Assembly: GCF_038443385.1 (NCBI RefSeq) | Contig: NZ_CP151726.1 | Coordinates: 2,542,001 to 2,606,000 of the forward strand | Length of the DNA stretch: 64,000 nucleotides | Direction of reading: 5' to 3' | Source of the DNA: Stieleria varia | GTDB taxonomy: Bacteria; Planctomycetota; Planctomycetia; Pirellulales; Pirellulaceae | Shown: positions 43,781-53,744 of the stretch, piece after piece | Layout: every line of letters begins with the position of its first letter | Position numbering within the stretch: the first letter of the stretch is position 1 | Made by a program: the position numbers and the translations under genes | Notes under the pieces: generated by a model | Database searches by the model: none | The model's input: the letters and a program-made list of their open reading frames with translations, nothing else | Told to the model about the DNA's origin: nothing

Positions 43781-46486
43781 TTGTCCGAATCGTCGCCCAC
43801 TGAAACAGAAACCGAAACGCCATCAGAAACGCAATCCGTGCGAACGGTTTATCGCAAAGACTACACGCCGCCGAATTTTTGGGTCGATCATGTGGACCTG
43901 CAGTTCGATTTGCAGCCCAACGAAACGTATGTCTCCGCTCAATTGCGTGTTCGACGCAATCAAGACCAACCGCCGGGGCCGCTGCAGCTCGATGGCAATC
44001 ATCTGCAGCTGCAGTCCGTTGCGGTCGATGGACGAACACTGTCATCGACCGAGTATCAGCTTACCACCGGTGGCTTGATTCTGACCGACTTGCCAGAGGA
44101 GTGTGTGGTGGAGACTCGAGTGGTCATTGACCCCGAGTCCAACAAGGCACTTTCGGGGTTGTATCGCACGTCTGGCAATTATTGCACCCAGTGCGAAGCA
44201 CAAGGATTTCGACGCATCACGTTCTTTCCTGACCGCCCTGACGTGATGAGTCGCTATCGGGTGACGATCCGTGGCGAGAAAACACAATGCCCTGTGATGC
44301 TGTCCAACGGCAATCGCCTGTCGCAGTCGGATTTGCAGGACGGACGACACGAAGTGATTTGGGAAGACCCGTTTCCCAAACCCAGCTATCTGTTCGCGTT
44401 GGTCGCGGGCGATTTGAAATGCCATCGCGGCAGCTTCACCACTCGCAGTGGACGCGAGGTGGCTTTGGAGATCTGGGTGGAAGAACGCAATCTCTCGCAG
44501 TGCGAACACGCGCTGGTGTCTTTGCAAAAATCCATGCGATGGGACGAAGACGTCTTTGGATTGGAGTACGACCTCGACATCTACATGATCGTCGCGGTCG
44601 ACGATTTCAACATGGGGGCGATGGAAAACAAGGGATTGAATGTTTTCAATTCCAAGTTTGTCTTGGCACTGCCCGAGACGGCCACCGACAGTGATTTTCT
44701 GGGCGTCGAAGCCGTGATCGCACACGAGTACTTTCACAACTGGACCGGCAATCGCGTGACCTGCCGCGACTGGTTTCAATTAACGCTCAAGGAAGGCTTG
44801 ACTGTTTTTCGTGATCAACAATTCACGACCGATCAAACATCCGCCGCCGTGAAACGAATCGACGACGTGGTTTCCTTGCGTGGTCGTCAGTTTGCCGAAG
44901 ACAGCGGGCCGATGGCACACCCCATCCGCCCCGAATCGTACATCGCGATGGACAACTTTTACACCGCGACGGTTTACGACAAAGGTGCCGAGATCATTCG
45001 GATGTATCACACGCAACTTGGCGCGGAGGGATTTCGCCGCGGGATGGATTTGTATTTCCAGCGACACGACAACAGCGCCGTGACCTGTGACGATTTTCGT
45101 GCGGCGATGGCGGATGCCAACAAGGTTGATTTCACGCTGATGGACCGCTGGTACTCGCAAGCCGGCACACCCGATCTGACCGTCGATGATCAGTGGGATG
45201 CGGATTCGGGACAGTACACGCTCACTTTCACGCAATCGTACCCGCCGTTGCCCGAGTCGATCCCGGGCGTCTCGGGGCGACAGCCGGTCCCCATTCCGAT
45301 CCGCACCGCTCTACTGGATTCCAACGGCGATGAGTTTCCGATGCAACTGACCGGCGAGATCCCTCACCCGACGAACGAAAGGGTGTTGATGCTCAACGAT
45401 ACCCAGCGTTCCTTTGTGTTCACCGGCTTGTCACAACGTCCCGTCCCGTCGGTGTTGCGAGGATACTCCGCGCCGGTGCGGCTTCGCATGCAGCGCGACG
45501 ACGAGCAGCTCGCGTTCCTGATGGCGCACGACAATGATTCGTTCAATCGTTGGGACGCCGGTCAAACACTCGCATTGCGATTGCTGGTTTCTTATGCCCA
45601 GGGCGAAGATCTATCCGGCAGCGATTCCTTAACAAGATTTCTTGATGCGATCGGACAACAAACCAGCGATACGACACTCGACGGATCGTACCTCGCCCTG
45701 TTGTTAACCTTGCCGAGCGAGTCCACGATTGCACAAGAAATGAAATCGGTGGACCCGGACGCGATTCACAGCAGCCGCCAATTCTTGCGTGCTCAAATTG
45801 CCGCTCGTCACGGCAACTGGCTGGCGGAAACGTATCGCAAACTGGCGCAGAGCGGGCCTTATCGAAACGATCCGGCCAGCATCGACGGTCGTCGGCTCAA
45901 GAACACCGCGTTGGCTTACCTGACGCTGGATCGCGATACGTTAGGGCCTGATGAGAAGTCTGCTGAACTGGCCGCCAACCAGTATGATTCCGCGGACAAC
46001 ATGACGGATCGTCAAGCAGCGTTAAGTCTGTTGTGTGACCTCGGTGGCCCCAAATGCGAAGCCGCCTTGGCAGATTTTTATGACCGCTACCACGGCATGC
46101 CACTCGTGTTGGACAAGTGGTTTACAGTGCAAGCTCTGTCCAGTGCCGAATCGACACTGACGCACGTGATCAAGTTGACCGAACATCCCGACTTTGACCT
46201 CACCAACCCCAATCGTGTCCGCTCGCTTTTGCAAGCGTTCACGATGAACCAGGTGCGTTTCCACCGTCCAGATGGAGGTGGCTATCAGTTGCTGACCGAT
46301 CACGTTCTGATGATCGATCGTCAGAACCCCCAATTGGCGTCACGCTTGGTATCGCGGCTGAACGATTATCGACGACTTGAGCCAGTACGCCAGGGATTGA
46401 TGAGAGAGCAATTGGAGCGTATCAATGCGTCGAAATCGCTTTCCAACGACGTTCGAGAAATCGTCACCCGAGCACTGGAGTTTTGA
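43781..46486 (+). CDS. pepN: Aminopeptidase N
   Basis: A 901-residue M1-family zinc aminopeptidase that removes N-terminal residues from peptides in the cytoplasm. GAMENKGL (near 278) is the substrate-binding exopeptidase motif, and HEYFHNWTGNRVTCRDWFQL with LKEG provides HExxH-x18-E (near 314-337). The C-terminal DUF3458 and helical domains complete the E. coli PepN-type length. No in-frame ATG fits; a TTG at 43781 after GAGAAGATGCC looks like the start and gives an acidic Thr/Glu-rich leader of about 20 residues. It is followed two bases later by tex. Confidence 0.93.
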   Translation: MSESSPTETETETPSETQSVRTVYRKDYTPPNFWVDHVDLQFDLQPNETYVSAQLRVRRNQDQPPGPLQLDGNHLQLQSVAVDGRTLSSTEYQLTTGGLILTDLPEECVVETRVVIDPESNKALSGLYRTSGNYCTQCEAQGFRRITFFPDRPDVMSRYRVTIRGEKTQCPVMLSNGNRLSQSDLQDGRHEVIWEDPFPKPSYLFALVAGDLKCHRGSFTTRSGREVALEIWVEERNLSQCEHALVSLQKSMRWDEDVFGLEYDLDIYMIVAVDDFNMGAMENKGLNVFNSKFVLALPETATDSDFLGVEAVIAHEYFHNWTGNRVTCRDWFQLTLKEGLTVFRDQQFTTDQTSAAVKRIDDVVSLRGRQFAEDSGPMAHPIRPESYIAMDNFYTATVYDKGAEIIRMYHTQLGAEGFRRGMDLYFQRHDNSAVTCDDFRAAMADANKVDFTLMDRWYSQAGTPDLTVDDQWDADSGQYTLTFTQSYPPLPESIPGVSGRQPVPIPIRTALLDSNGDEFPMQLTGEIPHPTNERVLMLNDTQRSFVFTGLSQRPVPSVLRGYSAPVRLRMQRDDEQLAFLMAHDNDSFNRWDAGQTLALRLLVSYAQGEDLSGSDSLTRFLDAIGQQTSDTTLDGSYLALLLTLPSESTIAQEMKSVDPDAIHSSRQFLRAQIAARHGNWLAETYRKLAQSGPYRNDPASIDGRRLKNTALAYLTLDRDTLGPDEKSAELAANQYDSADNMTDRQAALSLLCDLGGPKCEAALADFYDRYHGMPLVLDKWFTVQALSSAESTLTHVIKLTEHPDFDLTNPNRVRSLLQAFTMNQVRFHRPDGGGYQLLTDHVLMIDRQNPQLASRLVSRLNDYRRLEPVRQGLMREQLERINASKSLSNDVREIVTRALEF

Positions 46487-46488
46487 TC

Positions 46489-48642
46489 ATGGATGAGAAA
46501 CAAGTCGTCGCTGCCATCGCAAAGAGCCTGGGTGTCCAGGCGAAACAGGTTCAGGCTGCCGTGGATCTGCTGAGCGCAGGAAACACAATCCCCTTCATCG
46601 CGCGATACCGCAAGGAAGCGACCGGATGTCTCGACGAGATCGCGTTGCGTGCGATCGAGCAAGCGATCGAGCAGGCCAGGGCGCTCGCCGCCCGCAAACT
46701 CACGGTGCTCAACTCGATCGAGCAACAAGGCGAGCTGACCGACGCATTGCGAAAAAAGATCGAGGCGTGTGAGGACATGCGCACGCTCGAAGCGATCTAT
46801 CTGCCGTACAAGCCCAAGCGACGGACGCGGGCCACGATCGCCCGTGAAAGGGGACTTGGACCGCTGGCCGACCTGTTGTTGAAACAGTCTCCGCTTGGTC
46901 AAGCAAAACAGTCGGTGCTGAATCGATTTGTCAGCGCTGAAAAAGAAGTCCCCGACACGCAGGCAGCTCTCGCAGGCGCATTGGACATCGTGGCTGAAGT
47001 CTGGTCAGAGGATGCCGACACCCGCCAATGGTTGCTTGATCGAGCGACCAAGTTTGGCAAAGTGGTCTCGAGCGTCAAAAGGGGCAAAAAAAAGGTTGAG
47101 GGAGCAGACAAGTTTGAGCAGTATTTTGAACGCCAAGAGTCGGTGTCCCGGATTCCCGGACACAGAATCCTCGCCATGTTGCGCGGCTCGGCGGAAGGCA
47201 TCTTGAATGTCGCCCTGGAGTTGGATTCCGGTCGTGAAGTTGGTGACTTGCGACGACAACTGGTCACCAACCCACAGTTCGAATTCGCGAAAGAACTATC
47301 CGAATGCGTCACGGATTGCTTTGACCGATTGCTGATGCCGGCGACGGAGTCGTCCATCGTTGCTCAATTGAAAGAACAGGCCGACGATGAAGCGATTGCG
47401 GTGTTCGGCAAGAACCTGCATGAACTGCTGATGGCGGCGCCGGCAGGTCCGCGCGTGACGATCGGAATCGACCCCGGATTTCGAACGGGTTGCAAAGTCG
47501 CGGTGCTGGACGGAACCGGACAATTTCTTACGAACACCACCATCTATCCGACGCCGCCCAAGAGCCAAACCGACGTGGCCGGCAAGGAATTGTTGAGCCT
47601 GATCCGCAAGTACAACGTTGAACTGATCGCGATCGGCAACGGCACCGCGTCACGTGAAACCGACGCTTTTGTTGGTGATCTGATCCGCGATCACGAGCTG
47701 CAGGTGACCAAGGTCATGGTCAGCGAGTCGGGGGCATCGATCTATTCGGCCAGCGACATCGCGGTCAAAGAGTTTCCCGACTTGGACATCACCGTGCGGG
47801 GAGCGATCAGCATCGCGCGTCGGTTGCAAGACCCGTTGGCCGAGCTGGTCAAGTCCGATCCCAAGTCGATCGGTGTCGGTCAGTATCAACACGATGTCAA
47901 CCAAACCAAATTGCGAAAGTGTCTCGAAGGCGTGGTGGAGTCGTGCGTCAACAGCGTCGGCGTGGACCTGAACATGGCCAGCGCACCGTTGCTTTCATAC
48001 GTCGCCGGCATCGGCCCCAAGCTGGCAGAGAACATCGTGGCGTACCGAAATGAGCACGGACGTTTCCAGGATCGCAAGGAGCTGACCGCTGTCGCCAAAT
48101 TGGGCAAACACGCGTTTCAGCAAGCGGCCGGATTTCTCAGGATTCGCGACGGCAAGCAACCCTTGGACAACTCCGCCGTTCACCCCGAGTGCTATCCGAT
48201 CGTGGAGAAAATGGCAAAGAAACTCGGCGCCGGGGTTCAAGCCGTCGTTGGCAATTCCGGGCTCAGCGCGAAACTCAAGCCGGAGGAATTCATCGACGAC
48301 CGCTTCGGCTTGCCAACGATCCAAGACATCATCGCCGAATTGGCCAAGCCGGGGCGTGACCCTCGCAGCGAGTTCCGTGTCGCCAAGTTCAACGATCGTG
48401 TCAACAGCATGGACGACCTACGGTCCAACATGGTCCTGGAAGGCGTCGTCACCAACGTCACTCACTTCGGTGCGTTCGTTGATTTGGGCGTCCATCAAGA
48501 CGGATTGATTCACATCTCACAACTGGCTGATCAATACGTTTCGGACCCCAACGAGATCGTCGCGGTCGGAGACATCGTCAAAGTGAAAGTGCTGGAAGTC
48601 GACGCGGGACGTAAACGGATTTCGCTGACACGAAAGCTGTAA
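46489..48642 (+). CDS. tex: Tex-family RNA-binding transcription accessory protein
   Basis: A 717-residue Tex homologue. N-terminal helical domain (IPFIARYRKEATG near 36), a YqgF/RNase H-like domain (VTIGIDPGFRTGCKVAVLD near 324), a helix-hairpin-helix pair (GIGPKLAENIVAYRNEHG near 505) and a C-terminal S1 RNA-binding domain (about 645-717, VTNVTHFGAFVDLGVHQDGL). Tex proteins bind nucleic acid and influence transcription. ATG 46489 lies two bases after the pepN stop, so the genes are co-transcribed. Confidence 0.94.
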   Translation: MDEKQVVAAIAKSLGVQAKQVQAAVDLLSAGNTIPFIARYRKEATGCLDEIALRAIEQAIEQARALAARKLTVLNSIEQQGELTDALRKKIEACEDMRTLEAIYLPYKPKRRTRATIARERGLGPLADLLLKQSPLGQAKQSVLNRFVSAEKEVPDTQAALAGALDIVAEVWSEDADTRQWLLDRATKFGKVVSSVKRGKKKVEGADKFEQYFERQESVSRIPGHRILAMLRGSAEGILNVALELDSGREVGDLRRQLVTNPQFEFAKELSECVTDCFDRLLMPATESSIVAQLKEQADDEAIAVFGKNLHELLMAAPAGPRVTIGIDPGFRTGCKVAVLDGTGQFLTNTTIYPTPPKSQTDVAGKELLSLIRKYNVELIAIGNGTASRETDAFVGDLIRDHELQVTKVMVSESGASIYSASDIAVKEFPDLDITVRGAISIARRLQDPLAELVKSDPKSIGVGQYQHDVNQTKLRKCLEGVVESCVNSVGVDLNMASAPLLSYVAGIGPKLAENIVAYRNEHGRFQDRKELTAVAKLGKHAFQQAAGFLRIRDGKQPLDNSAVHPECYPIVEKMAKKLGAGVQAVVGNSGLSAKLKPEEFIDDRFGLPTIQDIIAELAKPGRDPRSEFRVAKFNDRVNSMDDLRSNMVLEGVVTNVTHFGAFVDLGVHQDGLIHISQLADQYVSDPNEIVAVGDIVKVKVLEVDAGRKRISLTRKL

Positions 48643-48643
48643 G

Positions 48644-49201
48644 TCACGCGTCGCCTTGCATGCTTCGATATTTTGCGGCCAGACCGACGTAGTGCCGAGT
48701 TCCCTCTCGGCATCGCTCCGCCAGTGCGTCACTGACGGGCTTGACCGGTTTGGCGGGGCTACCCATCGCGAGATATCCAGGCGGAATCTGAGTGCCTTCT
48801 GTGACAAGCGAACCGGCCGAGACAACGGCGCCGCGACCGATACGTGCACCGTTGAGCACGATCGCACCGATACCGATCAAAGCCTCGTCTTCGACGACCG
48901 CTCCATGGATGATCGCCCCATGACCAACGGTGACATCGTTTCCGATGAGACAGGGCATCCCGGGATCACAGTGCAGCACACACCGGTCTTGGATGTTGCT
49001 GCGTTCACCGATCTCAATCCGTTCGGTGTCACCACGCATCACGACGCCGAACCAAACGCTCGAGTCCGCTCCGATCCGGACTTCGCCCAAGACCTGAGCG
49101 TCGGGGGCGATGAAGACGCTCGCGTCCACCAGCGAAAGGTCGGTGACGAGCGTGACAATGGGTTCACGACGCGGCGTCCTGGCGGAACCTTCGAATAACA
49201 T
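48644..49201 (-). CDS. Gamma-class carbonic anhydrase-like protein
   Basis: A 185-residue left-handed beta-helix protein. Metal-binding histidines are at positions 77 (RCVLHCD), 94 and 99 (GHGAIIHG), with QDRC and a hexapeptide repeat pattern throughout, as in the YrdA/CaiE/gamma-CA group. It may hydrate CO2, but many relatives have unknown substrates. It is convergent with tex; stops are two bases apart. The first ATG (49201) gives a short N-terminal extension; a start near VTLVTDLS is possible. Confidence 0.88.
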   Translation of the reverse strand: MLFEGSARTPRREPIVTLVTDLSLVDASVFIAPDAQVLGEVRIGADSSVWFGVVMRGDTERIEIGERSNIQDRCVLHCDPGMPCLIGNDVTVGHGAIIHGAVVEDEALIGIGAIVLNGARIGRGAVVSAGSLVTEGTQIPPGYLAMGSPAKPVKPVSDALAERCREGTRHYVGLAAKYRSMQGDA

Positions 49202-49270
49202 CGCTAAGTCGCTTCTCTGAGGAGGGGGGCAAGTACGTCAGCCTTTCCAGGCTGACATTCATCGCAACCA

Positions 49271-49305
49271 TGATAGGTCATGCTGTGCATGACGAAAGGC
49301 GGTAC
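49271..49305. repeat. Solitary GTCATGC/GCATGAC palindrome
   Basis: ATAGGTCATGCTGTGCATGA, then CGAAAGGCGGTACGCC: the same 7+3+7 palindrome and downstream GGTACGCC as in the 325-bp repeats of the cassette region 47 kb away. Confidence 0.75.
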
Positions 49306-49352
49306 GCCCTTCCATCCGAGCGCTACGGATCCTTTGTAGCAATCGTGGAAAC

Positions 49353-49535
49353 GCGAACGGCTTTCGATCCAACTTCGTTCTCACCCATGACCCTTTCGCC
49401 CTGCGCGACATTGAACTGCTCTACCACCAGCAAAAAATCCACGACACGCTACGCGTCCACAGCCAGCAAGGTGGCTTGTGCCTAGTGGTCGGACGCCCCG
49501 GAACGGGCAAGTCCGTGATCAAAGAGGTTCGAATA
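49353..49535 (+). pseudogene. AAA-ATPase fragment of a transposition protein
   Basis: The plus-strand frame reads FVLTHDPFALRDIELLYHQQ, then VHSQQGGLCLVVGRPGTGKS and VIKE. GRPGTGKS is a Walker A box, and HDPFALRD resembles the N-terminus of ExeA/TnsC/TniB-like ATPases that accompany some transposases. The frame loses its similarity at the pyrimidine tract at 49541. It has neither start nor Walker B, so only a piece of about 60 codons survives. Confidence 0.6.
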
Positions 49536-50256
49536 GAACGCCGTTCTCCTTTTCCTGATTCGAAACTCCTTCCGTCGAGCTTGTCTCGGCGGAGGAAACA
49601 ACTGACGGCTACCAACGCACGCAAACAAAACTTCCCCACCGCGAATCGCCTTCGGCGATTCGCGGGCGGTGGGGAAGTGAATGCGATTGTGTTGAGGGTA
49701 GCTGCCATTTGTTGCTCCGAACCGGGGCAAGCCCGGCGGAAGCAAAGAATCCATCTTGCGTAGACCGTGAATGCCGCCCGCCCAACCTTTTGCAGTCCGG
49801 CTTTCGACAGCCAAACCTAGGAATCATCGCACGCTGTACTCGAACACGTACGTGCCTTTGGGCAAGAGGTGCGAATAAAACCCCGTTCCCCTTTTTCTGG
49901 TCGGCGTGTTCCACTGGCTGTGTCGCGACGAGCGAAGACCTTTTGGGGAAGAAGCAGTGGTTCGTCTATTCGTAAATGTCACCTAAGCATCGCAACTTGA
50001 TTGCAGCTACTTGCCCCAACGGGGCAACACATGATAGCCCAGGGCAGAGCGAAGCGTCGCCCTGGGCAAGCGGGATGAATGATGGCCAAAAGCCCTGAAA
50101 GGGCGAAACAAATCCGGAAGTGGTGATGATGTTGCAACGCCCTTTCAGGGCTGAGGATCGGGTTTTGATTTTTCATACCCAGGGCGTCGCTTCGCTTTGC
50201 CCTGGGCTATCTTGTGACTGCCCTTTCAGGGCGATGGCAGTTCATGGTCGCCACCA
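49536..50256. other. Repeat-rich region without genes
   Basis: Contains two GAATARAAC-CCGTTC-CCTTTT tracts (49531-49556 and 49873-49896), a hairpin TCCCCACCGC...GCGGTGGGGA (49632-49677), and paired CCCAGGGC...GCCCTGGG elements (about 50038-50065 and 50180-50206) with GCCCTTTCAGGGC boxes at 50091-50103, 50139-50151 and 50221-50233. No open frame looks genuine. Confidence 0.55.
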
Positions 50257-50575
50257 GCATGACCCACGGGAACTGGTGGCCCCCTGTGAGCCTCAGGCGC
50301 TAGCCGTGGGCCTGAAGCGGATTGTGGTGCCCGCCCACGGCTAGCGCCTGAGGCTCACTTTGATTGCGACTCTTGGAACAAAAACATTGGCTGAAGAGAA
50401 GGATTGCGTCATACACAGCATGACCTGCGGGAACTGATGCCCGCGTGAGCCTCAGGCGCTAGCCGTGGGCCTGAAGCGGATTGTGGTGCCGGCCCACGGC
50501 TAGCGCCTGAGGCTCACTTTGATTACGACGCGTGGAGCAATAACATTGGCTGAAATAACAGCATGACGCACGGGA
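50257..50575. repeat. 161-bp tandem hairpin units, third one truncated
   Basis: Units start with GCATGAC at 50257, 50418 and 50561. Each holds TGAGCCTCAGGCGCTAGCC (left arm) and GGCTAGCGCCTGAGGCTCA (right arm), a 19-bp stem, then an ACATTGGCTGAA block. The third unit is cut after 15 bases (GCATGACGCACGGGA), where IS91 copy A begins. Confidence 0.85.
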
Positions 50576-50606
50576 CCTTTTAAGGAAAAAGGATCGAGAT
50601 GGACAA

Positions 50607-52492
50607 TTGATCGTGTTTGATCGAAAGGCAGCGAATCGACAACGTGAGACTGCCGCACAACGGCTGTCCATCGCGAAAGTCATCGCTGAATACGGTGGCG
50701 ACGTCGACTACCGCGATGGCCTGCCGATGCGTGCCGGTGATCGCACAGCGAAAGTGATGAGCTTGATCCCCAAGTGTCGCACCGGTGCCCTGGGTGGATG
50801 CACTTGGCAATGCCGCGATTGTGATTCAAACCAATTGGTCCTGAAGTCCTGTGGCGACCGACACTGCCCGACTTGCTCGGCGACCAGTCGCTATCGCTGG
50901 CACGAGCAACTGCTCTCCTGGGCGATCGGCTGTGACTACTTGCACCAAGTCGTCACCGTGCCGCATGAACTCAACGATCTGATCGCCGCCAACCAAGGCA
51001 CAGCGCCGGAGTACCGTGGCCAGAGCGAGAATCAGCACGTCTTCGGCTACCTGGCCAAGTACGTGGCGGGCGTGGCGATTGGTGATCGGCGATTGATCCG
51101 CGTCAACGATCACGAGGTGGTGTTCGACGCGAAGGACTATCGCGACAAGTCGCATGTGGAAGTGTCGATGCCGCCCAAGGAGTTCTGCTACGAGTTCTCC
51201 CGACACATCCTGCCGCACGGGATGCCACGCACCCGCTAGGGACGTGAAAAGAATTGTTGCTGCCTATGACCGTGAAGCGGTCTCAGACGGTAGCCGGCGA
51301 TAGAGCGCAGCGATCATCGCCGGTTCATTCGGTCTGACGAGAACCGACCCCGGAGGCAGTCGCAGCCCAGATTCCGAGAAGCCTGCGACACCCTGCGGGG
51401 TCGATTCAACATGGTCGTCGCATACCACGGGTGCGCCTTCGGCGACCCGTGGTTACCTTCTGCGATCCCTCGCGGGATCCAATTTAATCGCGTTAGAAAC
51501 CCCGCTCCCCTTTTCGAAGAAGTACTCCGATTAGTGTTCGATCAGTGAAGATTAGTGGTTCTGCTTCTCTTGAAGTACGATCCGTTTTCACGTTTGCGAT
51601 GCGTCGTTATTAATCAGCAAGCCGACCTGTATCTCACTGGCTTGAGTGTGGTTTGTTTTTGGGAACACTAATTGGCACTAATCGAACACTAATCAGCAGA
51701 ACTGCAAGCAGGCTGGATGAAGGCGGCTGGCCAGCAGTTACCGGCAAGGCAGGATTTGGTTCTGTATTTGGGGGAGACAAGCTTCGCGAGCATTCAGATC
51801 AGCGGAAGAAGCTAGCCCTCCCCTTCCCCTTTTCGAAGAACTCAGTTGGCGAAGTGCGATTTGGTAGAAGATTACTGGTAGCGACTGCACGGGCGAGCCG
51901 TTTTCTGTGACATTTTCTACCAGTAATCTTCTACCATCTCCGGTCTGAACCATTGAGCGCCGCGCAAAATATTCGAGAGTGGACTCTGACTCTGTTGCGG
52001 AAGAATCGCAGAAGTGTGCGTCTGTCACAAAACTCTAGAAAATTCCCTTCCCCTTTCCAAGTACGCCGCACGCTGTGGAAGCAATCGCATCCCGAATCGG
52101 ACGACCCGACAGAGTTGGATTCGCAATCGCCTTTAGAAGAATCAACAACCAAGGAACCTCACGACTATCGCTGCAAGAAGTGCAACGGCTTGGTCGACCC
52201 GGCCGGCCAGTTGGAAGGATCGCTGACGGTCTCGCTGTTGGCGGTCGCGCACTGGGTGGTGACATGGCAGCAAGCGCAAGCCACAACGACTCAGGTTGTT
52301 CCCCATTGGCGACGGGCACTGGCTGCGGTGATCGGGCAGCGGATATCGATGCCAAGCAAGAACGCATTCATCAATGGCATGCGATCTGGACTGATTCAGA
52401 CTGATGCTCATTGGTTGAGCCTGATCGAACAGGCGATCGAACTGGTGAGCGAAGAAGTGGAGTGGCCCGAAGCAACCGCGAGACCACCGTGA
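50607..52492 (+). pseudogene. IS91 transposase, broken copy A
   Basis: The first part has the IS91 zinc-binding N-domain (CTWQCRDCDSNQLVLKSCGD, then RHCPTC) and HQVVTVPHELNDLIAANQ, then jumps straight to GTAPEYRGQSENQHVFGYLA. The stretch between, which in this family holds the HUH (HPHxH) catalytic motif, is missing. After PRTR a stop and an 830-bp insert follow; the C-terminal part resumes at LWKQSHPES and ends RPP. No proper start codon is seen (open upstream through the left joint). It cannot make an active enzyme. Confidence 0.85.
51240..52071. other. Foreign insert replacing about 58 bp of IS91 transposase
   Basis: About 830 bp with no gene. It contains three pyrimidine tracts (51499-51513, 51816-51833, 52042-52056), ATTAGTG/CACTAAT repeats (51530-51695), and an inverted repeat GGTAGAAGATTACTGGTAG (51863-51881) with its complement at 51917-51935. 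The same insert is present in copy C. Confidence 0.7.
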
Positions 52493-52495
52493 CAT

Positions 52496-53744
52496 CAGGG
52501 CGATTGCGCCACACTGGGTAATTTGCGAAGATGAGCGAAGATTCGTGTTTGGGTCGCTGAGATGCAGTGGCTGGGCGAATCGACTCGCTCAGGATTGGCT
52601 TGATGGAACGCTCTGCTTCACTGATTGAAAAACTTAATACCGTTTCCGATCCACGACCGGGCGAGCCGATTTATCCGCTTGTCAATATTCTCTTTATGAC
52701 GATCTGTGCGGTGATCGCTGGTGCGGATGATTTCGTTGCGATCGCTAAGTTTGCCAACACAAAGAAAGAATGGTTCTCCAAGTTCCTGGATATGACCGCA
52801 GGAGTTCCATCGCACGATCGTTTCAACGCCATCCTCAATGCGGTCAAACCTGAAGAGTTTGAACCGATGCTGCTCGAATGGATCACTCAGCTTCACAAGA
52901 TCACCGATGGCCAAGTCATTGCGATCGACGGCAAGACTCTTCGCAGAAGCTACGACACTGCGACCGGCAAAGCTGCCATCCACATGGTCAGTGCATGGGC
53001 GACGGCTAACCACATCAGCCTTGGACAAACGGTGGTCGATGCGAAGAGCAACGAGATCACAGCGATTCCTAAATTGCTGGAAATCATCGACGTTTCCGGA
53101 GGTTTGGTAACGATTGATGCAATGGGCTGCCAAACAGAGATCGCTGCAAAGATCGTTGACGAAGGTGCGGACTATTGCTTGGCAGTGAAAGGGAACCAAC
53201 CGACACTTCACGAGGGAATCAAGGCCTTCTTCTTGGATCATCTTGAGGATGACTTTGCCCGAATCGAGGTGTTTGAACATCACACGAAGGAGACCGATCA
53301 CGGACGTGTGGATGAGCGTAGCTACTACTTGTGCAAGGTTCCCAGCGATCTTCCAGACGCCAGTCGTTGGAAAAATCTCAGTGCCATCGGTATGTCGATC
53401 AACAACACGGAACGTCGAAAGGGCGACGAGATCGCAGTGCGTTATTACATACTCAGCAAAACACTTGAAGGAGAATCGTTTGCCTGTGCTGTGCGTAACC
53501 ACTGGGGCATCGAGAACAGCTGTCATTGGCAGTTGGACGTGACGTTTGGCGAAGACCAATGTCGCATTCGCAAAGGTCATGGTGACGAGAACTTCAGCAC
53601 GCTTAGACGGACGGCCTTAAGCTTGCTCAAGCAAGAGAAAACTGCGAAGTGTGGAGTCAAGAACAGGCGGCTCACCGCCGGGTGGGACGATGACTACATG
53701 GAAAAGGTCGTTTTCAGTCGGTAAATCGCCGTGCAATCGCCCTG
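52496..53744 (+). mobile_element. ISAs1-family insertion sequence
   Basis: 1249 bp with 12-bp inverted repeats CAGGGCGATTGC (52496-52507) and GCAATCGCCCTG (53733-53744), flanked by a perfect 10-bp target duplication ACCGTGACAT (52486-52495 and 53745-53754). The CAGGG end and duplication size fit the ISAs1 family. It landed just at the stop of the IS91 transposase. It appears intact. Confidence 0.93.
52603..53724 (+). CDS. ISAs1-family transposase
   Basis: A 373-residue DDE transposase starting at ATG 52603 (MERSASLIEKLNTVSDPR), the usual N-terminus of the family; a GTG at 52567 in frame is less likely. AIDGKTLRRSYD (first Asp), TIDAMGCQTEIAAKI (second Asp) and RNHWGIENSCHWQLDVTFGE (Glu) give the catalytic triad. 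The frame is uninterrupted, both ends are intact and the target duplication is perfect, so it is probably a recent and possibly active insertion. Confidence 0.93.
   Translation: MERSASLIEKLNTVSDPRPGEPIYPLVNILFMTICAVIAGADDFVAIAKFANTKKEWFSKFLDMTAGVPSHDRFNAILNAVKPEEFEPMLLEWITQLHKITDGQVIAIDGKTLRRSYDTATGKAAIHMVSAWATANHISLGQTVVDAKSNEITAIPKLLEIIDVSGGLVTIDAMGCQTEIAAKIVDEGADYCLAVKGNQPTLHEGIKAFFLDHLEDDFARIEVFEHHTKETDHGRVDERSYYLCKVPSDLPDASRWKNLSAIGMSINNTERRKGDEIAVRYYILSKTLEGESFACAVRNHWGIENSCHWQLDVTFGEDQCRIRKGHGDENFSTLRRTALSLLKQEKTAKCGVKNRRLTAGWDDDYMEKVVFSR

Noticed and set aside
52618-53580. 320-codon minus-strand open frame inside the ISAs1 transposase
   Set aside because: Antisense to an intact DDE transposase; no recognisable features.
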